Source: DATFKA01 sp042095835 (GTDB taxonomy: Bacteria; Bacteroidota; Bacteroidia; Chitinophagales; Saprospiraceae). From it: a DNA stretch of 64,000 nucleotides. Location of the stretch: assembly GCA_042095835.1 (NCBI GenBank), contig JBELML010000008.1, positions 1 through 64,000 of the forward strand. Direction: 5' to 3'. The translations under genes and the position numbers were made by a program. The notes beneath the pieces are model-generated. The model saw nothing but the letters and a program-made list of their open reading frames with translations. It made no database searches and had not been told where the DNA came from. This document shows, piece by piece, positions 45,985 through 54,572 of this stretch (its first letter is position 1; each line of letters begins with the position of its first letter).

Positions 45985-47124
45985 TTAAATGCGCTCTTTG
46001 TAAATCGAATAGACTTGTGCGCTCGTCTCTTCCAATAAGTAGGCTGTTTCCTTCAGCGCAGTCTCTAAGTTCATAGGTCGATTGAGTATAGAAAAGGCCG
46101 CTTCTAAACCAATTCTTGTAATGGTTTCATAGTCAGCCAAGAGGGTACCACATAAGGCCACCACAGGCACCCGCTCCTGGGCAGCAGCTTGGCAAATCCC
46201 TTGAATGAGCTTTCCTCCACTGGTTTGTTGATCGAGTTTGCCCTCTCCGGTGATCACCAAATGTGCTCCTCCTAAATCTCTGTGAAAGTCCATCATCTCC
46301 AGAATCGATTGGATGCCCGGTTTGATCTCCGCATCACAAAAAGCAACTAAACCTGCTCCTAAGCCGCCTGCGGCGCCACTTCCCGGAAGGTTCGCTACTG
46401 CTTTTCCAAGATCACGTTGAATGACACGGGCTAGATTCTTCATGCCTTGATCAAGCAGCTCGACCATTTCAGGAGATGCCCCTTTCTGAGGACCAAAAAT
46501 TGCGGTGGCACCCTGCGGTCCGTATAGTGGATTCTGTACATCTACTAAAACTTCTATTGAACAAGTCTTTATTGGCTTGATATCAGGAGGTACTAAGATT
46601 TGAGCGATGGTATTTAAAGCTGCTCCATTGGGAGGAATGACTTGCTGCTGCTTATCTAAAAATCGGTACCCTAATGCATGGGCCATCCCAATACCACCAT
46701 CGTTGGTGGCGCTCCCTCCGATGCCAATCATTATTTTCTGAGGCGCTAGCTCGAAGGCTTTTTGAAGTAGCTCTCCAAACCCAAACGTTGAGGTTTGGAG
46801 AGGATTTCGTTCCGTCTGTTGCAAGGTTTGAATCCCGCTGGCTTCGGCCATATCCATCAATACAAGGCCTTCTTTTTCGAGCCAACCAAAGCCGGCTTGG
46901 TGCCCTCTCCCCAGCGGATCATGGACCGAAAATGACCTCCACTGTCCACCACGAACTTGAGTAAGCAAGCGAGCCGTACCTTCTCCACCATCAGCTAGTG
47001 GCTTTTTCAGGATTTCAACACTTGGGTCTACCTTTTGAATACCTTTAGCGATAGCCGTACAAACCCTATCTGCCGATAAACTATCTTTAAAAGAATCACT
47101 CGCAATAATTATCTTTTTTGCCAT
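45985..47124 (-). CDS. Glycerate kinase (GarK/GlxK type)
   Basis: A 379-residue glycerate kinase of the type I family. Recognisable parts are IIASDSFKDSLSADRV at the N-terminus, KKPLADGGEGTARLL, the GIGGSATNDGGIGMAHALG nucleotide/substrate block and LPGSGAAGGLGAGL. It phosphorylates D-glycerate. It is divergent from the metallo-beta-lactamase gene with only 26 bp between start codons, so their promoters must overlap coding sequence or each other. Confidence 0.94.
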   Translation of the reverse strand: MAKKIIIASDSFKDSLSADRVCTAIAKGIQKVDPSVEILKKPLADGGEGTARLLTQVRGGQWRSFSVHDPLGRGHQAGFGWLEKEGLVLMDMAEASGIQTLQQTERNPLQTSTFGFGELLQKAFELAPQKIMIGIGGSATNDGGIGMAHALGYRFLDKQQQVIPPNGAALNTIAQILVPPDIKPIKTCSIEVLVDVQNPLYGPQGATAIFGPQKGASPEMVELLDQGMKNLARVIQRDLGKAVANLPGSGAAGGLGAGLVAFCDAEIKPGIQSILEMMDFHRDLGGAHLVITGEGKLDQQTSGGKLIQGICQAAAQERVPVVALCGTLLADYETITRIGLEAAFSILNRPMNLETALKETAYLLEETSAQVYSIYKERI

Positions 47125-47133
47125 ACTCTTACT

Positions 47134-47141
47134 TACATTTG
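47134..47141 (+). promoter_or_regulatory. -7 box TACATTTG for the beta-lactamase gene
   Basis: A perfect TAnnTTTG box 9 bases before the ATG at 47151. Transcription would begin only a few bases before the start codon, giving an almost leaderless mRNA. I see no -33 TTG at the proper distance. Confidence 0.4.
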
Positions 47142-47150
47142 TATCAAAAA

Positions 47151-47900
47151 ATGACCCGATTATCCTATATTTTAGCCTTAAGTTTGCTCAGCTGCTTAGT
47201 ATCGAATTGCTCGAGTACCACCAAAGCTTTGCCCACCAACGACAACTTAAAGGTACAGTCCATTACTAAAAATACCTACCTCCACGTTTCTTACCTCCAA
47301 ACAAAATCGATCGGAAGAGTTGCCTGCAATGGTTTGGTATACATCCACAATGGAGAAGCTATCCTATTTGATGCGCCAGTTGACAAAAAGGCAGCAGAGC
47401 AACTGGTAAACTGGATTGAAAAAGAGCAGAAAGCCACCGTCAAAGCTATCATACCAACCCATTTTCACGTAGACGGCTTGGGTAGTTTAGATTATTTCCA
47501 TGACAAAGGTATTCCCTCTTATGCCAATGCGATGACCATAGACTTAGCTGATTCTACAATGCCCATTCCCCAGCATGGTTTTACTAATAAAAAAGACATT
47601 TTGATTGGAGGAAAAAAGGTAATCTTGAAGTATCCAGGCGAAGGACACACCAAGGATAATATAGTAGGATTTATTCCTAGTGAGCAGGTACTTTTTGGTG
47701 GATGCCTGATCAAATCCCTTAATGCCTCTAAAGGGAATTTAGCAGATGCCAATATAGAGGAGTGGTCCCGTACCGTAAAAAATGTCAAAGAAAGATTTCC
47801 AGAGGCAAAAATCATCATTCCTGGACATGGAAAATATGGAGATCGATCCTTGCTAGATTATACTATTGAATTATTTGATAAAGCCCTATTAGGAGGATAA
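47151..47900 (+). CDS. Subclass B1 metallo-beta-lactamase, lipoprotein
   Basis: A 249-residue MBL-fold enzyme with every B1 active-site residue: zinc ligands His104, His106, Asp108 (HFHVD), His166 (EGHTKDN), Cys185 (GGCLIKS) and His226 (PGHGKYG), plus Lys188, which binds the beta-lactam carboxylate. The N-terminal LLSC (Cys15) fits a lipobox, as in some other membrane-bound B1 enzymes. Such enzymes hydrolyse penicillins, cephalosporins and carbapenems. An in-frame TTG 11 codons upstream is rejected because it precedes the -7 box. No mobile element lies next to it, so it looks chromosomal and intrinsic. Confidence 0.92.
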   Translation: MTRLSYILALSLLSCLVSNCSSTTKALPTNDNLKVQSITKNTYLHVSYLQTKSIGRVACNGLVYIHNGEAILFDAPVDKKAAEQLVNWIEKEQKATVKAIIPTHFHVDGLGSLDYFHDKGIPSYANAMTIDLADSTMPIPQHGFTNKKDILIGGKKVILKYPGEGHTKDNIVGFIPSEQVLFGGCLIKSLNASKGNLADANIEEWSRTVKNVKERFPEAKIIIPGHGKYGDRSLLDYTIELFDKALLGG

Positions 47901-47947
47901 GTGATCCTGATAAGGCACCCATTTTTATAAGCAAAAACAATCACGAC

Positions 47948-48475
47948 ATGGCTGATAATACCAATCTAAGTTTTCCAATTGGTCCGTACAAAGTCCCTCA
48001 GTCCATCACGGCTGCCCATCTCCAAGAGTGGATTAACACCATTCATCAATTTCCGAACAAATTAGAAAAGGCGGTAATCGGCTTGACGGAAGAGCAATTG
48101 AATACCCCTTATCGGCCCGGAGGCTGGACCGTCAAGCAACTGGTACATCATATCGCAGATAGCCACATGAATGCCTATATCCGCTTCAAATTGGGAATGA
48201 GTGAAGACAATCCGACCATCAAACCTTATGATCAGGAAGCTTGGTCTATGATGGCGGATTCCCATTTACCGATCTCCTTGTCTTTGGGTATAATCAAGGG
48301 GCTGCACGAGAGATGGGCTACCCTACTCCAAGCTAATAAAAATTGGAAGCGCACCATTTTTCATCCCGAAGCGAAAAAAGAGATCCCCTTAGATGCCCTA
48401 GCAGGTGATTATGCCTGGCATAGCGAGCATCATTTAGCCCATATCCTTAATTTGATTGAGCGAGAGGGTTGGTAG
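47948..48475 (+). CDS. DinB/BstA-like metal-dependent protein
   Basis: A 175-residue four-helix DinB-superfamily protein closest to YfiT/BstA by its TPYRPGGWTVKQLVHHIADSHMNAY block and a late WHSEHHLAHI. The three His ligands (HHIADSH region and HSEHHLAH) fit the nickel/zinc site. BstA-type proteins are bacillithiol S-transferases, which fits Bacteroidota that make bacillithiol; this link is inferred. The last 29 bp overlap the convergent hydrolase gene. Confidence 0.82.
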   Translation: MADNTNLSFPIGPYKVPQSITAAHLQEWINTIHQFPNKLEKAVIGLTEEQLNTPYRPGGWTVKQLVHHIADSHMNAYIRFKLGMSEDNPTIKPYDQEAWSMMADSHLPISLSLGIIKGLHERWATLLQANKNWKRTIFHPEAKKEIPLDALAGDYAWHSEHHLAHILNLIEREGW

Positions 48476-49508
48476 ACAGCTGTCTTTGGAGCTTTAAAAT
48501 TTCCTGACAGATGATGTCTGCATTAGCTTTTTCTGTAAACATGCTGACATGATTAGCTTTGAGTAGAAGGATTTGGCTATTGGTCGATAGCTTAAGGTAT
48601 TCCTTTTGCAAGGCCAAACTCTCCTCTAGGTTTGCCCTAAGGTTTATGCCTCTTTTTAAATATTTCTCATAGGTTTCGTCAGGAATAGTTCTGACTTCAT
48701 TCGTTACAATTCTGAGGGGCAAAGCACCGAAATCTCGAAACTGTCCAGCCCTTTTTAGATTGCTATAATACTGCTTCATTTCTTTACCATAGGCGCGTAT
48801 ATATTTGCCATCCTTTAGGAAGTCAATAGTCCTGTTGTTGATGGTATCAGGGAGTCCCTCCATCTCTCTTGGAAGTATTGGTCCAAAAACGCGGTCTACC
48901 ATTAACATTACACCTAAATCCGCTAAAACACCCTGAACATCATAAAGTCGAATCATAGATTTAAACTTCATTGAAGTTTCTGCAGGTATAGATTTTATCC
49001 GCTGAGCACGATCTGGATGGGTGGCATCTAATAAAAATAGACCTACTACTTCGTCGGGATACAACTCTGCGAATACTCGAATGTAAGGCCCTCCCATCGA
49101 GTGACCTGCTAAAATATAGGGTGGTGATTCCCCAGCATTCTCTAGTAGTGTATGTAATTCACGGGCTATTGTTTCTGGATCTCTTGGTGTATTACTTGAC
49201 TCGCTGTATCCAATCCCTGCACGATCATAACGCACTACCCGTAATTCCTCTTTGAGTCCCTCGCTTAACCAATGATAGTATTCGGTAGCCATTCCTGCCC
49301 CGCCCTCGATGACGACGGTCGGCATACTGCTCTTTTCGCCGGCAACATTAATATGTAATTTTACAGCATCTACCTTGATCAATTCTCCTTGGGGCTCTTG
49401 TTTTGTAGATCCAAATAAGCGAAAGAACAAACCAGCTAAGATCACCAAAAAGAGGAGTGTACCGATTAATAAGCCGAACCATTTAAGGCCTTTCAAAAGT
49501 ATCTTCAT
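48447..49508 (-). CDS. Alpha/beta hydrolase, membrane-anchored
   Basis: A 353-residue protein with one N-terminal hydrophobic span (about residues 8-30) and an alpha/beta-hydrolase fold. The oxyanion region is VVIEGGAGMATEYYHW, the nucleophile elbow is AGHSMGG, and DATHPDR supplies the likely acid. The catalytic His is probably in LKANHVSMF near the end. The substrate is unknown. It is a separate transcription unit from the downstream outer-membrane protein gene, with a gap of 158 bp. Confidence 0.85.
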   Translation of the reverse strand: MKILLKGLKWFGLLIGTLLFLVILAGLFFRLFGSTKQEPQGELIKVDAVKLHINVAGEKSSMPTVVIEGGAGMATEYYHWLSEGLKEELRVVRYDRAGIGYSESSNTPRDPETIARELHTLLENAGESPPYILAGHSMGGPYIRVFAELYPDEVVGLFLLDATHPDRAQRIKSIPAETSMKFKSMIRLYDVQGVLADLGVMLMVDRVFGPILPREMEGLPDTINNRTIDFLKDGKYIRAYGKEMKQYYSNLKRAGQFRDFGALPLRIVTNEVRTIPDETYEKYLKRGINLRANLEESLALQKEYLKLSTNSQILLLKANHVSMFTEKANADIICQEILKLQRQLSTNPLAQSN

Positions 49509-49666
49509 AATTGTGGAATTTATGTTTAATTTGATCCAAACATATACTCCTTATGCCGCTCTCATGGCTTATTTTGATAAACTCACGTGGAAATTACACC
49601 AACTCTATCGCAATAGAGTCCAATCCTGTTCGATGAGAAAATCGATGCCTTGGAATGGATTTCTTA

Positions 49667-50914
49667 TTAATTAAACTTGCGCTGCTGGAACCAAACATCT
49701 CTCAGACTAAAACTTACTGTCAAAGTATGCGCAGATTCTCGGATCAGATTGCCGGTGGTTCGACCTTGGTGACTGTATTGATAACTCAGATTCAATTGGT
49801 TGCGGCCTTGGGTGATCGGTAGCCCAATCCCTGCGGAGGCTTTCCAAGCCAAGAAATCATTCCCGCCTTGCTCCAGATAACTATTTTCCATACTGAAGCC
49901 TAATCGGTAATGGGTTGCCTTGAGGCTAAGCTCATTTTTAAAAGGATATTTCGCGTAGGAAAGACCAATAGAAGCGCCATAAACATCCTGATATCGGTAA
50001 GAGGATTGTCGATCTAAATAAGCATTGAGTGCCGACCATTTCACATATTTCCCATCTACGGCCACTGTCCATACCTGATTTTGGAAAGCCAAGCCAGTAT
50101 TCCATTCTTCGGGCAGCGCCAGAGTAGCTTCAGCCAAGTCTCCTTCTAAGACCTCAAAGCCAGTTTCTAACTGATATTCTTGAGCTGAATTCAAGACCTT
50201 ACCGGGTTGATAGGTCGCCCCTAAGATAATATCAGCCATTGGAAGTGGTTGCACGTATTGCATACCTAATTCATAGTTGACATCAGAGATGGCATTTCGG
50301 GTGACGACCGCAAAATTGCCAATTTCATCCAAGCCGCGCACCAACTCCGTTTCGGTAATTGTACCAAAATAAACCAAACCATTGAATCCTATATGAAGTC
50401 TGTTAAAAAAGGTAACTGCCTGGGAAATCTTGAATTGATTGAGACCACCTTCTCCCTGATCACTGACCGTATATTCACTTCCAGTAATAGGATCAAACGT
50501 TTGAGACAGGACATTATAATTCACTACACTATAAGGTTGTAAACCTAAGTTGGCGGTCCATTTTGGAGTCAACCTAAACCACAAATCAAGATGGCTCAAA
50601 CCTCCACCTATATTGAATCCATCTTGATCTTCATCAGAAAACTGGTTAAAAGATAGGTCCATCCCGGCTGTCAACATCATTGTAAATGGACTTGAGATTG
50701 CAGTCTGAGCAGCTGGGTTTTTGGTATTCAAATTATATGCTGACCTCAGGGCAACGCCAGTTTCGGCCATCCCATTAAGGAAGCCAGGTGATTTAGTTGT
50801 CGGGACTCCTAATCCAAAAGCAGAATAAATACTATTGGAGTTGATTTGGCCATTGGCGGGAAAAGATAGTCCCACCAATAGACTTAGGTATAAAAAGTGC
50901 TTGATCAATCGCAT
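49667..50914 (-). CDS. Outer-membrane beta-barrel protein
   Basis: A 415-residue protein with a signal peptide ending NGQ and many alternating amphipathic strands, closing in LRDVWFQQRKFN. The mature start SNSIYSAFGLGVPTTKSPGFLNGMAETGVALRSAYNLNTKNPAAQ resembles FadL/PorV-like barrels. Function is unassigned. The ATG at 50914 opens the signal peptide; an earlier in-frame start would add 18 polar residues. It is divergent from the DUF4270 lipoprotein gene, and the two may share an envelope role. Confidence 0.75.
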   Translation of the reverse strand: MRLIKHFLYLSLLVGLSFPANGQINSNSIYSAFGLGVPTTKSPGFLNGMAETGVALRSAYNLNTKNPAAQTAISSPFTMMLTAGMDLSFNQFSDEDQDGFNIGGGLSHLDLWFRLTPKWTANLGLQPYSVVNYNVLSQTFDPITGSEYTVSDQGEGGLNQFKISQAVTFFNRLHIGFNGLVYFGTITETELVRGLDEIGNFAVVTRNAISDVNYELGMQYVQPLPMADIILGATYQPGKVLNSAQEYQLETGFEVLEGDLAEATLALPEEWNTGLAFQNQVWTVAVDGKYVKWSALNAYLDRQSSYRYQDVYGASIGLSYAKYPFKNELSLKATHYRLGFSMENSYLEQGGNDFLAWKASAGIGLPITQGRNQLNLSYQYSHQGRTTGNLIRESAHTLTVSFSLRDVWFQQRKFN

Positions 50915-51116
50915 TCCTCTTTTTTTTCCAATATCCTTTAATTCCTGTTTGGTCAAAACTTCAATCAATCAAGACCTCAAATTTCTCAACCAAATGGGCC
51001 AATTACTCTACTTCCAGATATCCAGATGAAAGTTGAGTAATTCCTGGCGTTGGTTGAAAAGATTTTTTGATCCAGCGCTAGTCCTCTTCTTTTGTAACCA
51101 ATCAACAATTGAGTAT

Positions 51117-52406
51117 ATGCCTGCTTTCAAAAAGCGACATTATTGGATTATCCTTTTTTCCCTAGTCTTGGGCACGGCTTGCGAGCCTCCCAATGAAGTA
51201 GGTCTTGAAAATTTTGCAGAGGAATCTTTTGATCTCTTCCCCGTCGATTCCATGACGGTTGAGTGGACGACTTATAGAGAAGATAGTATCATCACCGATC
51301 TGCCAGAGCGCTTACTAGTCGGGCGTGGAGAAGACCTCATTTTTGGAGCTATCGAAGCCAGGCCATTTTTTCAATTGGGAATTGATTCCATCATTAGTGT
51401 AGACGAGGATAATGTGCGGTATGATTCTATCACCTTAGCGATTGAACTCGATGGATATTCCTATTTCGACACATTACGACCTACCACACTTTCGCTCCAT
51501 CAGCTAATCGATAATTTTGAAGCGGACGATGGCTTTTTCAATACGACGGATATTCCTTTTGACCCTCAGCCATTAGGTAGCAAAACATTCATTCCTCGCC
51601 CCAATAAAGAGGAGACCATTGAAATAAAACTTGATGATCGCCTCGGCAATGTCATCTGGAAATATATACTCGATGAAGCCGAAGAAGTCATCTTGATTGA
51701 AGAATTCATCCAGGAATTCCCTGGTTGGGTTCTAGTCCCTGACTCGCTTGGTAGTAGTAATATCTTAGGTCTAGTACCCGATGCTATCCAATTCCGGTTG
51801 TACTATACAGATTTAAATGAGCTACCACCTCTAGAGCGAAGGATCACCTTTTCGGTACAAGATGGTGTCGACTACTATAACCAGATTAAGGGAGATTTCG
51901 AAGGTAGCGATTTAGCGATTTTTACTGATGAAAAGATAAGCGAGTTTACTGCTTCTACGCGTGAACCTCAAAGCTATGTGAGAGGCGGAGATGGTATTGG
52001 GGTAAAAGTCACCTTCCCACATATCAAAAATCTACTTCAAGACTATGAGGATTTTGTGGTTTCCAATGCCAACCTCCGTTTTAGCTTCTTGGATGATCCA
52101 GACTCCAACCAAGATCAACCTCCTGAGGCCCTGATTGCGACTATCGTCAATCGAGATGATAATGGTTTGATCCGTGGGAATACAGATAACGCTATCCTGC
52201 AATTTGATGAGGAATTTAGAAGAGACAGTTATTACGAAGTTGATGTCACTCAATATGTCAAAGATTTATTAGTGGTCAACTCTGAATTTGATACCAGCCT
52301 TTCCCTGAGAGCGCAATTCTTGAATTCGTCTGTAGACCGTGTGATTGTTGGTCCAGTAGAAGAGGTAGACATGAAATTGACTGTATTTCTTCTCCGGATT
52401 AAGTGA
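51117..52406 (+). CDS. DUF4270 family lipoprotein
   Basis: A 429-residue lipoprotein (lipobox LGTAC, Cys22). The mature part matches the DUF4270 pattern: EPPNEVGLE, then LVGRGEDLIFGAIEARPFFQLG, and repeated beta-rich halves ending VDMKLTVFLLRIK. The function is unknown; members are found only in Bacteroidota envelopes. The in-frame TTG at 51033 is rejected because it leaves the signal far inside. The stop TGA (52404-52406) is the first unit of the octamer array that follows. Confidence 0.82.
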   Translation: MPAFKKRHYWIILFSLVLGTACEPPNEVGLENFAEESFDLFPVDSMTVEWTTYREDSIITDLPERLLVGRGEDLIFGAIEARPFFQLGIDSIISVDEDNVRYDSITLAIELDGYSYFDTLRPTTLSLHQLIDNFEADDGFFNTTDIPFDPQPLGSKTFIPRPNKEETIEIKLDDRLGNVIWKYILDEAEEVILIEEFIQEFPGWVLVPDSLGSSNILGLVPDAIQFRLYYTDLNELPPLERRITFSVQDGVDYYNQIKGDFEGSDLAIFTDEKISEFTASTREPQSYVRGGDGIGVKVTFPHIKNLLQDYEDFVVSNANLRFSFLDDPDSNQDQPPEALIATIVNRDDNGLIRGNTDNAILQFDEEFRRDSYYEVDVTQYVKDLLVVNSEFDTSLSLRAQFLNSSVDRVIVGPVEEVDMKLTVFLLRIK

Positions 52407-52562
52407 TGTGTTGACGTGGAGATGTGGTGACGTGGAGACGTGTTGACATGGAGACGTGGAGATGTGGTGACATGGGGACGTGGTGACATTGTGACTTGGA
52501 GATGTGGGGACTTGGGGACTTGGGGACTTGGGATGTGTTGACATGGAGATATGTTGACTTGG
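52404..52562 (+). repeat. Octanucleotide tandem array, about 20 degenerate units
   Basis: Contiguous 8-nt units fit the consensus (T/A/G)GA(C/T)NTGG: TGATGTGT, TGACGTGG, AGATGTGG, TGACGTGG, AGACGTGT, TGACATGG and so on, with GGACTTGG three times in a row at 52508-52531. One unit (52532-52538) is 7 nt. The array starts on the stop codon of the DUF4270 gene. Antisense ORFs across it have 8-residue periodicity and are artefacts. Confidence 0.88.
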
Positions 52563-52703
52563 GGGCGGATGGAGCCTTTCTTCAGTAGTGAGGGTAAGCA
52601 ATAGGATTGAAAAAATTTCATTATTACAGCCTACTTGTGCTGAGGTTTCTATCAGAAAATGGGGCCTTGGACCTAGACAGGAGTAGGCAATACAACATCA
52701 AAT

Positions 52704-53702
52704 ATGAACAGATTACTTTGGATTGTACCGCTTTTATTAATGAGCGGATTATTAACTGGCTGTCTGAATGACGATGATGACGATGAGTTATTAGGCAATT
52801 GGATCAAGCGATCAGACTTTGAAGGAGTAACTCGATCAGGGGCAGTCACTTTCACGATTGGAGACTTTGCCTATGTGGGATTAGGTTTTGATGGAGATGA
52901 TTATTTAAAAGACTTTTGGCGCTATGATCCGATGAGTGATTTTTGGCAGCGAGTCGATGATTTTCCAGGTACAGGTCGTACTGCCGCAGTAGCTTTCAGC
53001 GTGAGTGAGAAAGGCTATGTGGGGACGGGCTTCAATGGAGACTTGGATGTCGAATTTGAGGACTTCTGGTCATTTGATCCTAATGCACCTGCTGGACAAA
53101 TGTGGGAACGCATAGCGGATTTTCAAGGTAGTGCCCGCTATAATGCGGTGGCCTTTGCCTTAAATGGAAAAGGTTTTGTAGGGTCGGGCTACGATGGCAA
53201 CTACCTAAAAGATTTCTACCAATATGTTCCAGCAAGTGATACTTGGGAGCAAATCATCAGTATCGGTGGCTCAAAAAGAGAAGCTGCTGTAGCTTTTGTT
53301 ATCGATGATAAAGCCTATGTGGGCACCGGGCGTAGCAATGGGGTCTACGAATTTGACTTTTGGGCCTACGATGATGGTACAGGTACTTGGACTCGACTGC
53401 TCGATATTGATGAGGAAGATGATTATCAAATAAATCGGCATGGCGCCGTTGCTTTCGTAATGGATGGTTTTGGCTATGTCGCTACAGGATCAACCGGTGC
53501 AACCCTAAATACAATCTGGGAATATAATCCTGCCGATGACACCTGGGAAGAAAAGACCGAAATAGAAGGTAGTCGTAGACTAGAGGCGGTGGCCTTCACA
53601 CTTCAAGGACGAGCATTTGTCACTACTGGTGGTAATGGCAGCTTCCGTTTTGATGACATCTGGGAGTTTTTCCCATTGGAAGAGTATGACGAAGATGACT
53701 AG
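52704..53702 (+). CDS. Kelch-repeat lipoprotein
   Basis: A 332-residue lipoprotein (lipobox LLTGC, Cys20) followed by an Asp-rich spacer. Six or so kelch-type blades repeat the pattern R-x-x-AVAF...GYVGTG(F/Y)...DFW-x-Y-D, forming a beta-propeller. It probably sits on the outer membrane or surface and binds protein or glycan. It follows the DUF4270 gene with a 297-bp gap that is half filled by the octamer array. Confidence 0.85.
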   Translation: MNRLLWIVPLLLMSGLLTGCLNDDDDDELLGNWIKRSDFEGVTRSGAVTFTIGDFAYVGLGFDGDDYLKDFWRYDPMSDFWQRVDDFPGTGRTAAVAFSVSEKGYVGTGFNGDLDVEFEDFWSFDPNAPAGQMWERIADFQGSARYNAVAFALNGKGFVGSGYDGNYLKDFYQYVPASDTWEQIISIGGSKREAAVAFVIDDKAYVGTGRSNGVYEFDFWAYDDGTGTWTRLLDIDEEDDYQINRHGAVAFVMDGFGYVATGSTGATLNTIWEYNPADDTWEEKTEIEGSRRLEAVAFTLQGRAFVTTGGNGSFRFDDIWEFFPLEEYDEDD

Positions 53703-53707
53703 CTTGA

Positions 53708-54433
53708 TTAAAAGATTTTGCCCATCACGGTTTGCCGATAACTCGAACCGATGGGCAACTTTTCTTCTTGCACATGGACTCGATTACCTTCAAGGACATG
53801 CACCTGTTTAATGGCCACGATATAAGATTTATGGATGCGTAAAAAGCGATCCTTAGGCAATTCTACTTCCAATGATTTCAAAGATAACAAGGAATATATA
53901 CGACCCGATTTTAAATGAAAAGCAACGTACTCCTTCATACCCTGGATGTAATAAATCTCATCGTAGCGAATCCGATGCATCTTATGTTCTGATTTGACGA
54001 TGATATAATCTTTGGTCTGGGTTTTGAAGGTATCGATAGGAGCTGGAATTTCTTTATTACGTTGTAATTGCATTCTGCGAATCGCTTTATTTACCGCTTG
54101 TACAAAGCGAGCAAAACGAAAAGGCTTCAATAAATAATCAACCACATCATGCTTATATCCTTCGATTGCATATTGCAGATGACCCGTTGTAAAAATGACC
54201 AAAGGTCGATTGGGCAGCGCATCCAGCACTTCCAAACCGTTGAGGTCTGGCATCTCAATGTCTAGGAAAAGAATATCTACACTACCAGACTGTATAATGC
54301 GGATGGCCTCGAAGGGATTTTGGCAAAGGCCAATTAATTCGAGAGAGGGAAGCTTTTGAATATAATTTTGCAGGATTTGTAAGCCTGATTGATCATCATC
54401 TAAAACCAAACATTTCACCTTAGTGTCCATCAT
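53708..54433 (-). CDS. LytTR-family response regulator
   Basis: A 241-residue two-domain regulator. The receiver domain has VLDDDQSG acidic residues, the phospho-accepting Asp in DILFLDIEMPDLNG, the switch Thr in IFTTGH and the Lys in YLLKPF. The C-terminal LytTR DNA-binding domain holds VKSEHKMHRIRYDEIYYIQG and a final FLRIHKSYIVAI. No sensor kinase gene is adjacent. The first two codons are both ATG. Confidence 0.92.
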   Translation of the reverse strand: MMDTKVKCLVLDDDQSGLQILQNYIQKLPSLELIGLCQNPFEAIRIIQSGSVDILFLDIEMPDLNGLEVLDALPNRPLVIFTTGHLQYAIEGYKHDVVDYLLKPFRFARFVQAVNKAIRRMQLQRNKEIPAPIDTFKTQTKDYIIVKSEHKMHRIRYDEIYYIQGMKEYVAFHLKSGRIYSLLSLKSLEVELPKDRFLRIHKSYIVAIKQVHVLEGNRVHVQEEKLPIGSSYRQTVMGKIF

Positions 54434-54572
54434 TCCATAAACCGTTTTATGAATTAGAGAATTAGAGGCATCGGAACTGCCTTTGCAATAGAAGTGAATT
54501 AATTTTGGCTAGTGTGTTCTTGTTTAGAGAGCAGCCAATCCGTTTTGTGGTTGTATATACGCGAAGAATTAA

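Noticed and set aside
52404..52562. Possible CRISPR array
   Set aside because: Units are 8 nt, contiguous and without spacers, and no cas gene is present.
52250..52621. Antisense ORFs rich in Ser-Pro-His-Thr repeats
   Set aside because: They are translations of the octamer array; 8 nt x 3 gives an 8-residue period in any open frame.
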